A stretch of DNA of 33,973 nucleotides from Urechidicola sp. (GTDB lineage: Bacteria; Bacteroidota; Bacteroidia; Flavobacteriales; Flavobacteriaceae). Positions 17,745 through 26,281 of the stretch are shown here, one piece after another. A program made the translations under genes and the position numbers. The stretch is taken from contig JAQRMW010000148.1 of assembly GCA_028599075.1 (NCBI GenBank), positions 1 through 33,973 of the forward strand, read 5' to 3'. The notes under the pieces are model-generated. The model was not told where the DNA came from. It searched no databases and saw only the letters and a program-made list of their open reading frames with translations. Every line of letters starts with the position of its first letter. Positions within the stretch are counted from its first letter, which is position 1.

Positions 17745-18443
17745 ATGAATGATAAAACACCACATTTTTCCATTAAACAATGGAATGAAGATGATCGGCC
17801 TAGAGAGAAATTATTGAGCAAAGGAAAATCAGTTTTATCGGATGCTGAGTTGGTTGCTATATTAATTGGTTCAGGTAGTAGGAGTGAATCAGCTGTAGAT
17901 TTATCGAAACGAATTTTGTCATCTGTTGGAAATAATTTGAATGCATTGGCAAAGCTATCAGTTAACAATTTAATGGAGTTTAAGGGGATTGGAGAAGCCA
18001 AAGCAGTTTCTATAATTACCGCTTTAGAGTTAGGAAGAAGACGTAGGTTAGAAGAAGCTTTGATTCAACCTAAAATGAATAGTAGTAAAGCTGTATTTGA
18101 AATTATGCAGCCCATACTTGGCGATTTGCAACATGAAGAGTTTTGGGTGTTGTACCTCAATAATTCAAATGCTATTGTTGATAAGATGCAATTGAGTAAA
18201 GGAGGAATAACAGGAACATTGGTAGATACTCGCTTGCTGTTTAAAAAAGCAATGGAGCTAACTGCAACCTCGATTATATTGGCTCATAATCATCCTTCAG
18301 GAACATTAAAACCAAGTAATGCAGATAAAGATTTGACTAAAAAAATAAAGCAAGCAGGAGTAACTTTAGATATTAAAGTTTTAGACCATTTGATTATTAC
18401 CGAAAAAGCGTATTTTAGCTTCGCAGATTCTGGAGAAATTTAG
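17745..18443 (+). CDS. radC: RadC family JAB-domain protein
   Basis: The protein is 232 residues from the chosen ATG. It has the N-terminal family signature (HFSIKQWNEDDRPREKLL), a helix-hairpin-helix (FKGIGEAKAVSIITALELG) and a C-terminal JAB/MPN metalloprotease-like domain. Its zinc ligands lie in HNHPSG (His181, His183), followed by the downstream Ser-Asn-Ala-Asp. RadC was named for DNA repair, but its enzymatic role is unproven. The ATG was preferred to a TTG six codons upstream because that TTG lies in the promoter-like TATCTTTG. It is the first gene of a long same-strand run; mltF follows after 41 bp. Confidence 0.92.
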   Translation: MNDKTPHFSIKQWNEDDRPREKLLSKGKSVLSDAELVAILIGSGSRSESAVDLSKRILSSVGNNLNALAKLSVNNLMEFKGIGEAKAVSIITALELGRRRRLEEALIQPKMNSSKAVFEIMQPILGDLQHEEFWVLYLNNSNAIVDKMQLSKGGITGTLVDTRLLFKKAMELTATSIILAHNHPSGTLKPSNADKDLTKKIKQAGVTLDIKVLDHLIITEKAYFSFADSGEI

Positions 18444-18484
18444 TTTTCACTCAAATATGATAATCGCAAATTAATAAGCCCTTT

Positions 18485-19897
18485 ATGTTTTTAAAGAAAT
18501 GGTCACTTCTTTTTTTTAGTATTCTATTATTGGCGTGTTCTGCGTCAGAGCATTCAAAACCTACTGTAAAAAGAGATCTTGGCGCTATATTAAAAGATGG
18601 TAAATTACGCGTTTCAACATCATACAGTAGCACAAGTTATTTTTTATATAGAGGCGAAACCTTGGGATTTGAATATGAAATGTTGAGTCGTTTTGCAAAG
18701 CATTTGGGGGTTGAATTAGAGATTGTTGTTGCTACAGATATTGATAGCTTAATACCAAATTTAATTGTAGGCAAAGTTGATTTGATGGCGCATGGATTGA
18801 CCATTACAAAAAATCGACAGAAACAAGTTGCATTTTCAGAGTCTATTTACTTAACACATCAAGTGTTGGTTCAAAAGAAACCTGAAAACTGGCGTACAAT
18901 GAAATTGCACGAAATAGATGAATATTTAATTAAAGATGTTGTTGAGTTAGAGGGTAAAACGATTTCTGTTAGAGCAAAAACTTCTTATTATGAGCGCTTA
19001 AAAAATCTGTCTGAAGAAATAGGGGCATCCATAACAATTGAGAAGTTAGATGGCACTTTAACAACCGATGAAATTATAGAAATGGTTGCAAATGGTCAAA
19101 TTAAATATACAATTTCTGACGAAAACCTTGCAAGCTTGTTAGCGGCTTCGTATCCGATATTAGATGTCAGAGTTCCTGTCGGCTTGTCTCAAAAAAGTGC
19201 TTGGGCAGCAAGAAAAAATTCTCCCAAACTCTTAAGTGAATTAGACTCTTGGTTGATTGATTTTAAGAAGACAACAGCTTACAATGTTATTTATAAAAAG
19301 TATTTTAAAAATAAGCGAAGTTTTAAAAAAAGAGTGAAAAGCGATTTTTATAGCATTAAGACAAACTCAATTAGTAAATATGATGATTTAGTTAAAAAAG
19401 AATCTGAAAAACTAAATTGGGATTGGCGATTGGTATCAGCTTTAATTTACCAAGAATCACAATTCGAAATTCATGCAAAATCTTGGGTAGGAGCTGGCGG
19501 CTTAATGCAAATGATGCCTGCAACAGCTGAAGAGATGGGTGTAAAAAACAGGTTCGACCCAGAAGATAATCTTGCTGGTGGTACAAAATATTTAAAAGTT
19601 TTGTACGATCGTTTTGATAAAATAATAGATAAAGAACAACGGATAAAATTTGCAATGGCATCCTATAATTGTGGATATGCGCACGTTTTAGATGCACAAA
19701 GATTAGCTAAAGAGAATGGATTGGAATATTTAAAATGGGATGATAATGTTGCTGAAATGATTGTAGCATTAAGTTCGCCTAAGAATTATAATAAATCATT
19801 TATTAAATATGGGTATGTCAGAGGTATTGAACCTTATACCTATGTTAAGGAAATTTATGAGCGTTATGCACATTATCGAGGTTTTATAACAGAATAA
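18485..19897 (+). CDS. mltF: Membrane-bound lytic murein transglycosylase F (lipoprotein)
   Basis: MltF cuts the MurNAc-GlcNAc bond of peptidoglycan, releasing 1,6-anhydro-muropeptides. The 470-residue protein has a lipoprotein signal with lipobox LLAC (Cys18). A periplasmic-binding-protein domain of the SBP_bac_3 type (about residues 35-260) comes next, with GFEYEMLSRFAKHLGVELE. A C-terminal SLT transglycosylase domain follows, in which Glu324 of YQESQF is the predicted catalytic acid and GAGGLMQMMPATA is the substrate-groove signature. Both domains are complete. It functionally complements mpl, which recycles the released peptide. The next gene begins two bases after its stop codon. Confidence 0.93.
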   Translation: MFLKKWSLLFFSILLLACSASEHSKPTVKRDLGAILKDGKLRVSTSYSSTSYFLYRGETLGFEYEMLSRFAKHLGVELEIVVATDIDSLIPNLIVGKVDLMAHGLTITKNRQKQVAFSESIYLTHQVLVQKKPENWRTMKLHEIDEYLIKDVVELEGKTISVRAKTSYYERLKNLSEEIGASITIEKLDGTLTTDEIIEMVANGQIKYTISDENLASLLAASYPILDVRVPVGLSQKSAWAARKNSPKLLSELDSWLIDFKKTTAYNVIYKKYFKNKRSFKKRVKSDFYSIKTNSISKYDDLVKKESEKLNWDWRLVSALIYQESQFEIHAKSWVGAGGLMQMMPATAEEMGVKNRFDPEDNLAGGTKYLKVLYDRFDKIIDKEQRIKFAMASYNCGYAHVLDAQRLAKENGLEYLKWDDNVAEMIVALSSPKNYNKSFIKYGYVRGIEPYTYVKEIYERYAHYRGFITE

Positions 19898-19898
19898 T

Positions 19899-21203
19899 TT
19901 GGTATTAATATTTACACATACAATTACACCTAGGGTAAACTATATCTGCAAACATTTTTTTGTTAGGATTTTAAAGATGCAGGTTAGATTTACAACAAGT
20001 GTCGAGGAATTTGTAGCACATAGCGGTCCTAAACTAACCTATTCTAAAGCTGCTTTAGGTAATGAGTTTTTTATTAAAAGTCATGATTTGCTTTTTGAGC
20101 AAGGTGTTAATGATATAGAGATTAAGATAGAGCAATGGGATGAGCTGCCTTGTTTTTTTGGAACAGGAAAAAACACAAGTATTCCGTTTGATATTTTTGC
20201 GGCAAGTTTTTATTTGCAAAGTAGGTATGAAGAATATTTACCGTATGTGCAAGACGCTCATGAGCGTTTTACAGCAACAGATAGTTTAGCATATAAGCAC
20301 AAATTTTTAGACAAACCATTGATTGATATTTGGGCATATAAATTTTTAGAACTATTTAAAGAGAAGTTCCCAAATTGTGAGCAAGGAAAGCGAAAATTCG
20401 AGTTTATTTCAACCTTTGATATTGACAATGTCTTTGCATACAGGCATAAAGGATTTATCAGAAATATCGGTGGATTTTTTAGAGACTTAATCCGATTTCA
20501 ATTTAGAAATTTAGTAACACGTGTTATGGTACTATTGGGTTTGAGTAAAGATCCGTATAACACCTATGATATGATTTTGTCATTATCAAAAAAACATCAA
20601 ATCAAAACTATATTTTTCTTTTTAGTAGGTGATTACACTACTTATGACACCAATGTTTCTTCGTCTAATGCTAAGTATAAATCATTAATTAAATCAATTG
20701 CCGATTATGTAGATGTTGGTTTGCACCCTTCTTATTTTACAATGAAAAATGCTGAGAAAATAAAAAAAGAGAAGCAGCGTTTAGAGCAAATTGTAAACAC
20801 TCCTATAATAAAAACAAGACAGCATTATTTGCGAGTTAAACTCCCAGAGACTTATCAATATTTAATTGATTTAGAAGTAGCAGAAGATTACTCAATGGGT
20901 TATGCGAAACACTATGGGTTTAGAGCAAGTACTTGCACTCCGTTTTATTTTTATGATTTAGATTTTGAAATACAGACACCACTTAAGATTGTTCCGTTTG
21001 CAGTAATGGATACCACTTTGAATGATTATTTACAATATGTTCCTGTTGTTGCTAAATCAAAGATAGAGAAACTTATACATGAAGTAAAAGCTGTGAGTGG
21101 CACATTTGTTTTATTGTTTCATAACGAAACGTTGAGTGAAACTGATCGTTGGAAAGGTTGGAGTAAAATGTATAAAGAAATAGTTGCTGATATCGATGAT
21201 TAA
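19899..21203 (+). CDS. Polysaccharide deacetylase-like protein with an N-terminal family-specific domain
   Basis: This 434-residue protein has an N-terminal domain of about 165 residues that I associate with flavobacterial glycan loci (DUF7033-like). A NodB-like region follows: FISTFDIDN at about 170-177 (the first acidic motif), DVGLHPSYF at about 272-280 (His276) and LLFHNETLSE near the C-terminus. The canonical HxxxH metal site is not clearly complete, so deacetylase activity is uncertain. There is no signal peptide, suggesting cytoplasmic action on a glycan precursor. The start is a TTG at 19899, one base after the mltF stop. It begins MVLIFTHTITPR, which looks like a conserved family opening, whereas the internal methionine at residue 27 would remove it. 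Confidence 0.7.
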   Translation: MVLIFTHTITPRVNYICKHFFVRILKMQVRFTTSVEEFVAHSGPKLTYSKAALGNEFFIKSHDLLFEQGVNDIEIKIEQWDELPCFFGTGKNTSIPFDIFAASFYLQSRYEEYLPYVQDAHERFTATDSLAYKHKFLDKPLIDIWAYKFLELFKEKFPNCEQGKRKFEFISTFDIDNVFAYRHKGFIRNIGGFFRDLIRFQFRNLVTRVMVLLGLSKDPYNTYDMILSLSKKHQIKTIFFFLVGDYTTYDTNVSSSNAKYKSLIKSIADYVDVGLHPSYFTMKNAEKIKKEKQRLEQIVNTPIIKTRQHYLRVKLPETYQYLIDLEVAEDYSMGYAKHYGFRASTCTPFYFYDLDFEIQTPLKIVPFAVMDTTLNDYLQYVPVVAKSKIEKLIHEVKAVSGTFVLLFHNETLSETDRWKGWSKMYKEIVADIDD

Positions 21204-22077
21204 ATATATTAAAAGATCTGACCTTGATACAGCAAAATATAATGCTTGTTTAGACAATTCTCCCAATTCTAGAATCTACGCTCATTCTTGGTATTTAGAT
21301 ATTGTTGCTACGAATTGGAGTGTTTTAGTATTAGATGATTACAATGCAGTTATGCCTTTGCCATGGCGACAAAAATATTTAATTAAATATATTTATAAAC
21401 CCTGTTGGGTACAGCAGTTAGGTGTTTTTTCTCCAAATATTATTGATGAAGAATTAGTTAGAACTTTTATTAGTGCAATTCCAAGAATGTTTAAAAAGAC
21501 AAGTATTCAGTTGAATTCTAACAATCCAATAACAGGAAAAGGAATCACCAAAAAAGCAAATTATATTTTGGACTTGGATAAGAGTTATGAAGAATTGTTT
21601 AATGGGTATAAATCTGTTAGACGGAGAAATGTAAGATTATCTATAAAGAATAAAACAATAGTAAGTAGAACAGAAAACTATATTGAGTTAATAAACTTAT
21701 TTAGGATACTTAAAAAAGGCGAAGTATCGACTAAGGAGGAAGATTACTTAAAGTTAGAACAATTAATTCATTTTTTAATTGAAAACGATAAAGTTGATGT
21801 ATTAAAGGCAATTGGTGATAATGGAGAATTACTAGGGGGGGCATTTTTTTTAAGAGACTTTAAAAGAATTACATACTTGTTTTCGATAGTTTCAAATAAA
21901 GGGAGAGAACAAAATGCAATGTCTGATATTATAGATAGTATGATTGAAAAATCTGCCAATAAAAAGTTAACTCTAGATTTTGAAGGGTCTATGATAGATG
22001 GTATTGCTTTCTTTTTTAAAAGTTTTGGAGCTATGGATGAGGGATATTATTTGTATCAAGAAAATAAAATTGTATAA
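21196..22077 (+). CDS. FemAB/GNAT-like acyltransferase of a surface-glycan locus
   Basis: This 293-residue cytoplasmic protein looks like a GNAT-fold transferase of the FemAB-related group (Acetyltransf_6-like). It has RIYAHSWYLDIVATNWSVLV early on, a central YKSVRRRNVRLSIK that resembles the acceptor or coenzyme-binding helix, and LDFEGSMIDGIAFFFKSFGA near the C-terminus. Such enzymes transfer an acyl or aminoacyl group onto a sugar or peptide; the substrate here is unknown. I start at the ATG at 21196, which overlaps the previous stop by 8 bp, instead of a TTG four codons upstream. The overlap implies translational coupling with the deacetylase-like gene. Confidence 0.65.
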   Translation: MIKYIKRSDLDTAKYNACLDNSPNSRIYAHSWYLDIVATNWSVLVLDDYNAVMPLPWRQKYLIKYIYKPCWVQQLGVFSPNIIDEELVRTFISAIPRMFKKTSIQLNSNNPITGKGITKKANYILDLDKSYEELFNGYKSVRRRNVRLSIKNKTIVSRTENYIELINLFRILKKGEVSTKEEDYLKLEQLIHFLIENDKVDVLKAIGDNGELLGGAFFLRDFKRITYLFSIVSNKGREQNAMSDIIDSMIEKSANKKLTLDFEGSMIDGIAFFFKSFGAMDEGYYLYQENKIV

Positions 22078-22112
22078 TCAAAAAAGTAAAATTTAGAATA
22101 TATATATAGCAG

Positions 22113-23801
22113 ATGTTTGGGTTTAATATTATTTATGATAATTCCAGTTCATTTTCAGTAGAAGGTGATGATTTCTTAAGCTATATAAGTGAAAAGAAAG
22201 AGAAGCAGATTTCTTTTAGCTATAGACGTTTTACTAAGTTTAATGATGACAAAATATTTAAAGAAGACAAAAATTTTATCTTTGGGATAGATGGTGTCAT
22301 TTTAAATTTAAGTGAGTTAAAAAACAGTTATGGAATATCAGATTATTTTAAACTAATTAAACACCTATGGCATAAAAAAACTTATTTAATGCCAAATGAT
22401 TTTAAAGGTGAGTTCACTGGTTTTATTTTTGATAAGAGTACAGAAAAGCTGTTTGTTTTTTGTAATCAAACAGCAACTAAAGCGGTATATTATAGTAAAT
22501 GTAAAGGTTCATTTATGATTTCTAGTGATGTTTCTACAATTGTTGCTTTTAAAGCTCAAATAGGAGTAGAGAATATTCTAAATAAGGATGCAGTCTATTC
22601 AATGTTTACTTACGGGGCAATGCTTGAAAATGAAACATTGGTTAAGGGAATAACTAGACTTAATGCCAGTGAGTATATCGTAATAGACGGTGTAAAGTTG
22701 TTAGTAAATAAATATCAAGATTTTAATGAAATTGGCTATTCTACAAATAGTAAAAAGCAAAATCTTGATTTGTTAGAAAATTCTTTTGAGCACGCATTGA
22801 AATTAGAATATCAAAAAGATTTAGAATACGGGTATGACCATATCGCCACATTGAGTGGTGGGTTAGATTCTAGAATGAATGTAATGCTCGCGAATAATAT
22901 GGGGTTTAAAAATGATGTTTTTTGTTTTTCTCAATCCAATTATTTAGATGAACAAATATCTAGAGAGATATCAAAAAAACTAGATTTGAAATATCAATTT
23001 ATACCCTTAGATGAAGGTAACTATTTTAAAAATATTCGAGAAAATGTAGAAATAAGTAGGGGTACAGTATTTTATTTATCTGCTGCACATTTTAATTATT
23101 CGCTAGAAAAAATCAATCTAGAAAAATATGGCTTGGTGCATTCTGGGTTAATAGGTGATGCTATTCTCGGTGGATTTATATCGAATAAACCCAATGATTT
23201 TATATTAAAAAAAATGTCAACTAAATTTAATCATAAGGTTAGAGCTAGTATTGATTCATATAAAAAGTATTCGTCAGAAGAAACTTTGAAACTTCAGAAT
23301 AGAATTTTTAATTTAATAAATGTAGGGGCATTTACAGTAGAGAATCATCAATCATATTTAGTCTCTCCTTTTATGGATGTAGATTTTATAAATACTTGTT
23401 TATCTATTCCACCTGATTTAAAAAGAAATGGGAAATTATATTTAGAATGGATAAATAAATATCATCCAGAACTAACTAAATATAAATGGGAGAGAACTGG
23501 TTTTAAACCTACACATTTTTGGAAAACAAACTTGAGTAGGTATTCTAATAAAATCAAATTAGAGTATTTTAGACTATTAAAAAAGGAGGATAGATTAAGT
23601 ATGACTCCAGTTGAATTTTGGTTTCGAAATAATGAAAAGATTCAATTACTTTATAAAAATTATTTTGATCAATATATTTTATTAGTCGATGATAGTAGCT
23701 TACGAAAAGATTTTGAAGAGATGTTTAAAGGGAATGTTTTTGAAAAAGCAATGGTGATTACAGTACTAAATTTTATAAAAGAAAATAATATTTCAATTTG
23801 A
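22113..23801 (+). CDS. Asparagine-synthetase-like protein lacking the glutaminase cysteine
   Basis: This 562-residue protein has two domains like AsnB. The C-terminal amidotransferase/ATP-pyrophosphatase half is intact at the nucleotide loop, LSGGLDSRMN (SGGLDS at 248-253), with a later LIGDAILGGF. The N-terminal Ntn-glutaminase-like half starts MFGFNIIYD: position 2 is Phe, whereas active enzymes expose Cys2, and no nearby Cys replaces it. It therefore probably uses free ammonia, takes nitrogen from another donor, or activates a carboxyl group for a different nucleophile. Its setting between a transferase and a flippase suggests amidation or conjugation of a surface glycan. Housekeeping asparagine synthesis is unlikely. 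Confidence 0.78.
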   Translation: MFGFNIIYDNSSSFSVEGDDFLSYISEKKEKQISFSYRRFTKFNDDKIFKEDKNFIFGIDGVILNLSELKNSYGISDYFKLIKHLWHKKTYLMPNDFKGEFTGFIFDKSTEKLFVFCNQTATKAVYYSKCKGSFMISSDVSTIVAFKAQIGVENILNKDAVYSMFTYGAMLENETLVKGITRLNASEYIVIDGVKLLVNKYQDFNEIGYSTNSKKQNLDLLENSFEHALKLEYQKDLEYGYDHIATLSGGLDSRMNVMLANNMGFKNDVFCFSQSNYLDEQISREISKKLDLKYQFIPLDEGNYFKNIRENVEISRGTVFYLSAAHFNYSLEKINLEKYGLVHSGLIGDAILGGFISNKPNDFILKKMSTKFNHKVRASIDSYKKYSSEETLKLQNRIFNLINVGAFTVENHQSYLVSPFMDVDFINTCLSIPPDLKRNGKLYLEWINKYHPELTKYKWERTGFKPTHFWKTNLSRYSNKIKLEYFRLLKKEDRLSMTPVEFWFRNNEKIQLLYKNYFDQYILLVDDSSLRKDFEEMFKGNVFEKAMVITVLNFIKENNISI

Positions 23802-25063
23802 CAGTTTCGGATTTTGTTTTAGGATTTTTTAAACGGAAAGGAAGTGCCGTTTTTATAGCTTTAGCTATCGAGAAAGCTGTAAGATTCTTATTGGTTATTA
23901 TAGCCGCTCATTTTTTGACTAAAAATGATTATGGAGCCATTACCTATGCAAATACATCATTGACGTTTATCTTACCTTTTATTGGTATGGGTATTCATCA
24001 AGGGTTAATTAGATATGGATCTATTTCTAAATCACAACAAGAAAAGAAAGTTCTTTTTAATATGGCATTAAAAAAGGGTTTAATTCTTTCTATTGGTGTA
24101 TGGGTTGCTATACTTCTTTTAGCGCCTTTTGTAACCCAAAAAATGGAAAACTCTTTTTATTATCTATTGATCTTGAGTTTTCAAATATTTAGTTTATACC
24201 TGTTAGGAGTTGTAAAAATTTATGCGAGGCTTATTAACAGAAACAAACTTTATGCTAAAATTGTAATTACAAATATAGTTTCTTTATTGGTTTCGGTGTT
24301 TTTATTGACTTACTCTTTTAAAGGAATAGGATATGTTATAAGCTTAGCTGTGGTTCCTTTTTTGGTGTCAATATGGTATATATTTTCTTTAAGATTAACA
24401 AATTATAATAAACTATTTGTATCAGAATTTAAAGCAAAAGAGCTTATAAAATATGGCTTAAACCTATCTATTGCTAATGTTATTTCTCAACTGTTATATG
24501 CCGTAGATATTTTATTGATTGGAAACATTTTAATAGATGAAAAGTTAGTTGCACAATATAAAGTGGCAAATATATTACCATTTAGTTTTTTGTTTTTACC
24601 GATAGTTGTTATGACATCAGACTTTGTAATGTTGGCTAAAAAATCTAGTACAGATAAAGGGTATATTAAGGGTTATTATCTTAATTATTTAAAAATATTT
24701 TTTGTTATTTCAATTGCTTTGCTGTCCCTTTTCTTCTTTTTTTCAAATGAGTTGTATACGCTGTTTGGTAAGCAGTATTCTGACGGCAATAATTTGATGT
24801 TTATTTTTTCAGTCGGAGTAGTCGGAGCTTTATTATTTAGAGTACCACTAGGCAATATAATGTCAGCAATTGGATGGCCAAAAGTTAATTTAGTGGTATC
24901 AATATTAACATTAATCGTAAATGTGTTTTTAAGCTATTACTTACTTAATTTATATGGTATTAAAGGTGTTGCTTATGCTACCTCGTTTTTAATGTGGTTT
25001 TCTGGATTACTATTTTTAGGAGTATTTATTTATTATATAAGAAAGAAGATAACTCCGCAATAA
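23798..25063 (+). CDS. Wzx-type oligosaccharide flippase
   Basis: This 421-residue integral membrane protein has about 12 hydrophobic segments of the MOP superfamily polysaccharide exporters. The N-terminal amphipathic stretch is followed by KAVRFLLVIIAAHFLTKNDYGAI, the usual opening of such flippases. YALFGKQYSDG-like sequence (here YTLFGKQYSDG) appears in the last third. It would move a lipid-linked glycan across the inner membrane. The start is a TTG at 23798 that overlaps the TGA of the preceding gene by 4 bp, a coupled TTGA junction; no ATG lies near. It ends 5 bp from the stop of the opposing glycosyltransferase. No polymerase (Wzy) or chain-length gene is in view. Confidence 0.85.
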   Translation: MTVSDFVLGFFKRKGSAVFIALAIEKAVRFLLVIIAAHFLTKNDYGAITYANTSLTFILPFIGMGIHQGLIRYGSISKSQQEKKVLFNMALKKGLILSIGVWVAILLLAPFVTQKMENSFYYLLILSFQIFSLYLLGVVKIYARLINRNKLYAKIVITNIVSLLVSVFLLTYSFKGIGYVISLAVVPFLVSIWYIFSLRLTNYNKLFVSEFKAKELIKYGLNLSIANVISQLLYAVDILLIGNILIDEKLVAQYKVANILPFSFLFLPIVVMTSDFVMLAKKSSTDKGYIKGYYLNYLKIFFVISIALLSLFFFFSNELYTLFGKQYSDGNNLMFIFSVGVVGALLFRVPLGNIMSAIGWPKVNLVVSILTLIVNVFLSYYLLNLYGIKGVAYATSFLMWFSGLLFLGVFIYYIRKKITPQ

Positions 25064-25068
25064 ATACA

Positions 25069-26205
25069 TTAATTTTCTAAACATTTATAGTAGAGCTCCG
25101 AAAATTGACAGCTTATTTTTTCTGTACTATACAAGTTATCAATAAATTGATACATTTTATTGACATCAAGTTTTTTAGGATTATTGCTATATTCTAAAAG
25201 CTTCTTTAATAATAGATTTTGATCATTTATTGGGATAATATCATAAAAACCTGAAGCTCCAAGTTCGTGTAAAATTCCAGTATTTGTAGAAATTACAGGA
25301 CATCCACAAGCTATAGACTCTGTCATTACGATGCCAAAAGTTTCATAATTACTAAATGATACATAGACATCACTTTGTTGTAAAATCTGTGCAAGTTGTT
25401 TTTGAGTTTGTGCAGCTAAAAGGTGAATATTAGCTTTAGGTATTTCTAATTTTTTAATTATTGATTCTATTTCATTGTGATTGCTATTACCAACAATAAC
25501 AAAAATAAAATTGTTTATAATATTAGACAGTTGTTTGATTGTCTCTAGCATTCCAGAAATATTTTTATGTGTGTTCTGTAATGCAGAGATGTGTGTGATT
25601 GTAAAAGGTCTATCCTCTTTTTTAGCAGGGATAAAATTATCTGTGTTTATGACATTTCCAACAGTAAAGTAGTTTCCCTTAAACCCTAATTCAATCATTT
25701 GCTTACCTAATGTGTTGCTAACAGGACAAACATAATCAGCGGATTTTATTATCAATTTTGAAATAAATTTTTCAAGATTTCCAATAGATTTATTTTGAGG
25801 ATATAAATATCCAGTCCAATGTTCTGTTATGATAAAAGGAATTTTTTTAAACCATTTTAAATATAAAGCAACAATACCTTTTGGATAGGTTACATTTAGA
25901 TGTGCGATATCAAAAACATCAACTTCTTGCAAACATTTTTTATATACTTTAATAAAATAAAAAAACTTTACTAGGGGGTTTTTAAATTTTTTAATATAAC
26001 CAATAACCACCATAATATTGTTTTGGGTAGACACCTCAATTTCAATGTTCGATTTGAGCTTGTCATCAGTTATAGCATGTAAAACAGTTACTTTGTGTTT
26101 TGTTGCAACTGCCTCTGCATGCCTTTGAACAAAATCGCCACTTGTAGGCTTAACCCTTGAAGGAAACCAATTGCTTAAAAATAATATATGGAGTTTTTTA
26201 GCCAA
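25069..26205 (-). CDS. GT4-family glycosyltransferase
   Basis: This 378-residue cytoplasmic or membrane-associated protein has the GT-B layout. The N-terminal domain starts ILFLSNWFPSRVKPTSGDFVQ, typical of GT4 enzymes. The C-terminal nucleotide-sugar domain carries FGIVMTESIACGCPVIST, with the two glutamates of the GT4 EX7E motif represented by Glu in TES and the context around it. It would add one sugar to a growing surface glycan; donor and acceptor are unknown. The start appears to be a TTG at 26205, since no ATG is in frame nearby and the N-terminus fits the family. A TATATTTG element lies 14 bp upstream. Confidence 0.85.
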   Translation of the reverse strand: MAKKLHILFLSNWFPSRVKPTSGDFVQRHAEAVATKHKVTVLHAITDDKLKSNIEIEVSTQNNIMVVIGYIKKFKNPLVKFFYFIKVYKKCLQEVDVFDIAHLNVTYPKGIVALYLKWFKKIPFIITEHWTGYLYPQNKSIGNLEKFISKLIIKSADYVCPVSNTLGKQMIELGFKGNYFTVGNVINTDNFIPAKKEDRPFTITHISALQNTHKNISGMLETIKQLSNIINNFIFVIVGNSNHNEIESIIKKLEIPKANIHLLAAQTQKQLAQILQQSDVYVSFSNYETFGIVMTESIACGCPVISTNTGILHELGASGFYDIIPINDQNLLLKKLLEYSNNPKKLDVNKMYQFIDNLYSTEKISCQFSELYYKCLEN

Positions 26206-26218
26206 AAAAATGTTTCTT

Positions 26219-26226
26219 CAAATATA
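26219..26226 (-). promoter_or_regulatory. Candidate -7 element for the GT4 glycosyltransferase
   Basis: The minus strand reads TATATTTG, an exact TAnnTTTG match, ending 13 nt before the TTG start. A -33 TTG is not evident. The divergent FkbM gene starts about 55 bp away. Confidence 0.4.
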
Positions 26227-26281
26227 GTATAAAATTAAATTGCTTACTTCTTATTGTTTTGGTTTATCGTATTTTTATCCT

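Noticed and set aside
26240-26281. TTG start at 26240 for the FkbM methyltransferase
   Set aside because: The added 14 residues resemble no family N-terminus, and the ATG at 26282 (or 26291) gives the usual length.
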